Shown piece by piece: positions 4,811 to 6,544 of a stretch of 6,544 nt of DNA. Made by a program: the position numbers and the translations under genes. Source of the DNA: Bacillota bacterium. Its GTDB lineage: Bacteria > Bacillota > Bacilli > Bacillales_B > DSM-18226. The stretch's first letter is position 1. The number at the start of each line of letters is the position of its first letter. The stretch covers positions 1 to 6,544 of the forward strand of contig JAUZQA010000247.1 in assembly GCA_030705665.1 (NCBI GenBank), written 5' to 3'. The notes below the pieces were generated by a model, which was not told the origin of the DNA, made no database searches, and saw only the letters and a program-made list of their open reading frames with translations.

Positions 4811-5313
4811 ATGTCAGAATACATTTTCGAAGAAGCAAAAAAGTTTGTTGAAAAAGCTGGAAAAACAGAAGAAAATCATTTAGGAAGAACTGCAACGAAT
4901 GAAGAAATAGAATTATTGAAGGAAAGATTCGGAGATAAAATACAAAGCTGGTATTATCATTTAATTTCCGAGTTGCCCCTTATTCATATGGAAATAGGTT
5001 GGCAAGCATATGAATCTGATGATGAATATGACGGAATAGAATACGTTGAAATTCTTGAACCTAAACATATGATTGAAGAATCTTTGAATATTACCCTGGG
5101 ATTCCGATTGTTGAAAAAGGGTATATATGCATTGGAGGCGACCCATCGGGTTCAGGCGACCCTTATTTCGTAAATTTTGATACCGATAACCCTCCTGTTT
5201 ATCAAATATATCACGATTCTGGCGATGAAGCCGATGAAATTCTAAAAAATGGTAAAGTTAAAGTGGCGGATTCTCTGACAGAACTATTTAAAAATGGAAT
5301 CGTTTCAGCATAA
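4811..5313 (+). pseudogene. SUKH (SMI1/KNR4-like) immunity-type gene with a -1 frameshift
   Basis: The first part, from the ATG at 4811 (MSEYIFEEAKKFVEKAG), includes TNEEIELLKERFGDKI and an acidic segment ESDDEYDGIEYVEILEP. It stops out of frame at 5173. From about 5100 another frame continues the homologous protein: GIPIVEKGYICIGGDPSGSG, then DPYFVNFDTDNPPVYQIYHD, ending ADSLTELFKNGIVSA and TAA at 5311-5313. Restoring one base in the GGG run near 5097-5100 gives a 167-residue protein, normal for SUKH. These proteins neutralise toxins of polymorphic and contact-dependent systems; no toxin gene is present here, so this is an orphan. A GTG at 4799 is in frame, but the ATG at 4811 with GGTG upstream is preferred. 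The break could be a real mutation or a read error. Confidence 0.75.
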
Positions 5314-5372
5314 TGTATTTGAAGGGTTATACAGTGCTTTCTTCAGCTAATGGGTGCAAGAGTTTAGGGTCC

Positions 5373-5398
5373 AGCTGCCATATTGGCAGCTATTTTTT
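5373..5398 (+). terminator. Rho-independent terminator after the SUKH gene
   Basis: AGCTGCCA (5373-5380) and TGGCAGCT (5384-5391) form a perfect 8-bp stem with a TAT loop, followed by A and TTTTTT. It lies 60 bp after the restored SUKH stop. Confidence 0.9.
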
Positions 5399-5486
5399 AT
5401 TGAACTAAACCAGCTAATAGTTTGTCAATATTTTTCAATAAAAACTGAAAAAATCTCATGCTATACTAAAAATATGCATGCCAAAT

Positions 5487-5516
5487 AACCTTCCGTTAGT
5501 CTGTTATTGGAAGGTT
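5487..5516. terminator. Hairpin between SUKH gene and second IS110 transposase
   Basis: AACCTTCC (5487-5494) pairs perfectly with GGAAGGTT (5509-5516) over 8 bp, with a 14-base loop and TTTTG following on the plus strand. It may be a weak terminator on either strand or part of the structured end of the second IS110-type element, whose transposase stops 26 bp to the right. Confidence 0.4.
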
Positions 5517-5542
5517 TTGTGCTATTTAGTTTAATTTAGGCT

Positions 5543-6544
5543 TCAAGCTATATCTTGGAAAGTCGTTTTGCTTTTTAAAAGGGCAAATATCCAGTGTAAG
5601 AGCTTATTTACACAAGCTATAACAGCTACTTTAAAAGGTTTTCCTTCTTCACGTTTCTTATCATAAAACTCACGTAATTTCTTATTACGTGGAATGATTT
5701 CATCGCTTGTTTTGCTCTTACGACAGTCACGAATAGCACAACGAACAGCCATATATAAGGCGTGGCGAAGTCTGCTGGATCCTCTTTTTGTAATTCGTTT
5801 TTTTGTGGCTCTAAATTTGCCAGATTCAAATACACTTGGGTCAACCCCAGCGAAAGCTACCAGCTTTTTAGGATCAGTAAATCGATCTATCTCCCCAATT
5901 TCAGAAATGATCGTTGCAGCGATCTTTTCTCCGATTCCAGGGATAGATTTTATAATATTATATTCTTCAACTTCTTTAGCGAGGGCATCTATCTCAGACT
6001 CTAACTTGGATAGGTGCTCTTTATATTGAAGAATGATGTTTATATACATTCCAAGGCTTAGTATATGACTCTGATACACTGTTTTTTCAAAAGGGTTTCG
6101 AGCTGCCGCAGCTTTTAATTGAATGGCCTTTTCTTTTGCCCATCTTATTGACCGACTTTTACATAATTCAAATATTTTATCTGTAATTGTTTCTTCACTT
6201 TCCTTTAAAATATCCTCGGTAGAGGAGAACTCTAAAAGAGTTAAAAGTGACACCACAGAATATAAATCTCCAAAAACTCCTCTGTATTCGGGAAAAACCT
6301 GGTCAAGAATTGCTTGAAATTGTAGCTTTGTTTGGATCAGTACTCCAGTAATATTCTCGTGTTGTCTTGTAAGATTCCGAAGGTTTAATAGTTGGACTCC
6401 TCGCTTTTTATAAGGCTCTAGATCCTCCTTATAAAACAGCTCGCAGAGATGGTAAGCATCAGCCACATCTGTTTTTACTTTCCTGAGACTTGAACTTTTA
6501 GCCTTATAAGAAATCAGTGGATTTATGATGATCAGTAAATACCC
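5543..6544 (-). CDS. Second IS110-family transposase (N-terminus beyond right edge)
   Basis: The frame is open through the right edge, so 333 C-terminal residues are seen; the GTG at 6466 is internal and not a start. The visible part begins in the RuvC-like DEDD domain: INPLISYKAKSSSLRKVKTD then VADAY, giving the third and fourth acidic residues at in-window D26 and D29. The first Asp and Glu lie off the window. A helical middle region follows. Transposase_20 spans in-window residues about 199-272 (SIPGIGEKIAATIISEIG, FAGVDPSVFESGKFRATKKR), with the serine of ESGKF (S241 in-window) as the likely nucleophile, and RGSSRLRHALYMAVR after it. It is clearly divergent from the transposase at 3477-4598, so it is a separate element on the same strand. 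Its boundaries and guide RNA cannot be fixed here. Confidence 0.93.
   Translation of the reverse strand, partial: GYLLIIINPLISYKAKSSSLRKVKTDVADAYHLCELFYKEDLEPYKKRGVQLLNLRNLTRQHENITGVLIQTKLQFQAILDQVFPEYRGVFGDLYSVVSLLTLLEFSSTEDILKESEETITDKIFELCKSRSIRWAKEKAIQLKAAAARNPFEKTVYQSHILSLGMYINIILQYKEHLSKLESEIDALAKEVEEYNIIKSIPGIGEKIAATIISEIGEIDRFTDPKKLVAFAGVDPSVFESGKFRATKKRITKRGSSRLRHALYMAVRCAIRDCRKSKTSDEIIPRNKKLREFYDKKREEGKPFKVAVIACVNKLLHWIFALLKSKTTFQDIA

Noticed and set aside
5459..5467. TGCTATACT, an extended -10 box on the plus strand
   Set aside because: No acceptable -35 lies 16-18 bp upstream and it would only drive antisense RNA into the second transposase gene, so it is not listed as a promoter.

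Overview
The window looks like accessory DNA from a low-GC Gram-positive bacterium, most likely a member of the Bacillales. The evidence is AT-rich coding sequence, strong AAAGGAGG-type ribosome binding sites, a NarL/DegU-type two-component pair and Bacillus-like transposases. No species can be named from the sequence alone.

Layout. (1) 2-1055, plus strand: the 3' end of a sensor histidine kinase gene, overlapping a complete LuxR/NarL-type response regulator gene. (2) 1069-2739, minus strand: an apparently intact IS3-family (IS150-like) element with 26-bp imperfect terminal inverted repeats, orfA, a -1 slippery heptamer and orfB. It starts only 13 bp after the regulator's stop codon. (3) 2740-2941: about 200 bp of resident DNA holding a decayed remnant of a small, possibly exported protein. 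(4) About 2942-4715, minus strand: an IS110-family element of IS1111 type. It has a 12-bp perfect subterminal inverted repeat at both ends, a DEDD/serine transposase, a long hairpin over the transposase start, and a 535-bp non-coding 3' region that folds well. (5) 4811-5313, plus strand: a SUKH (SMI1/KNR4) immunity-type gene broken by one missing base, followed by a strong terminator. (6) 5543-6544, minus strand: a second, unrelated IS110-family transposase whose N-terminus lies beyond the right edge.

The most notable system is the IS1111-type element. Its 3' non-coding region contains a candidate guide RNA (bridge RNA or seekRNA; about 3396 down to 3227). The two sides of one internal loop match the DNA flanking the two ends of the same insertion. 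One side is ACTTAAACT, identical to plus-strand 2933-2941. The other side is the complement of TAACTAACGA at 4711-4720. Both matches include a CT found at both junctions, as expected for a shared core dinucleotide. Removing 2942-4715 rebuilds a palindromic target. The guide RNA, its target and the element boundaries can therefore all be proposed from one window.

Both complete elements also show self-limiting expression. In each, the transposase ribosome binding site lies in the 3' arm of a long hairpin, which should silence transcripts that read in from outside. In each, a TTGACA box points outward at the orfB-distal or 3' end and a -10-like box sits at the other end, so a promoter should form only when the ends join in a circle.
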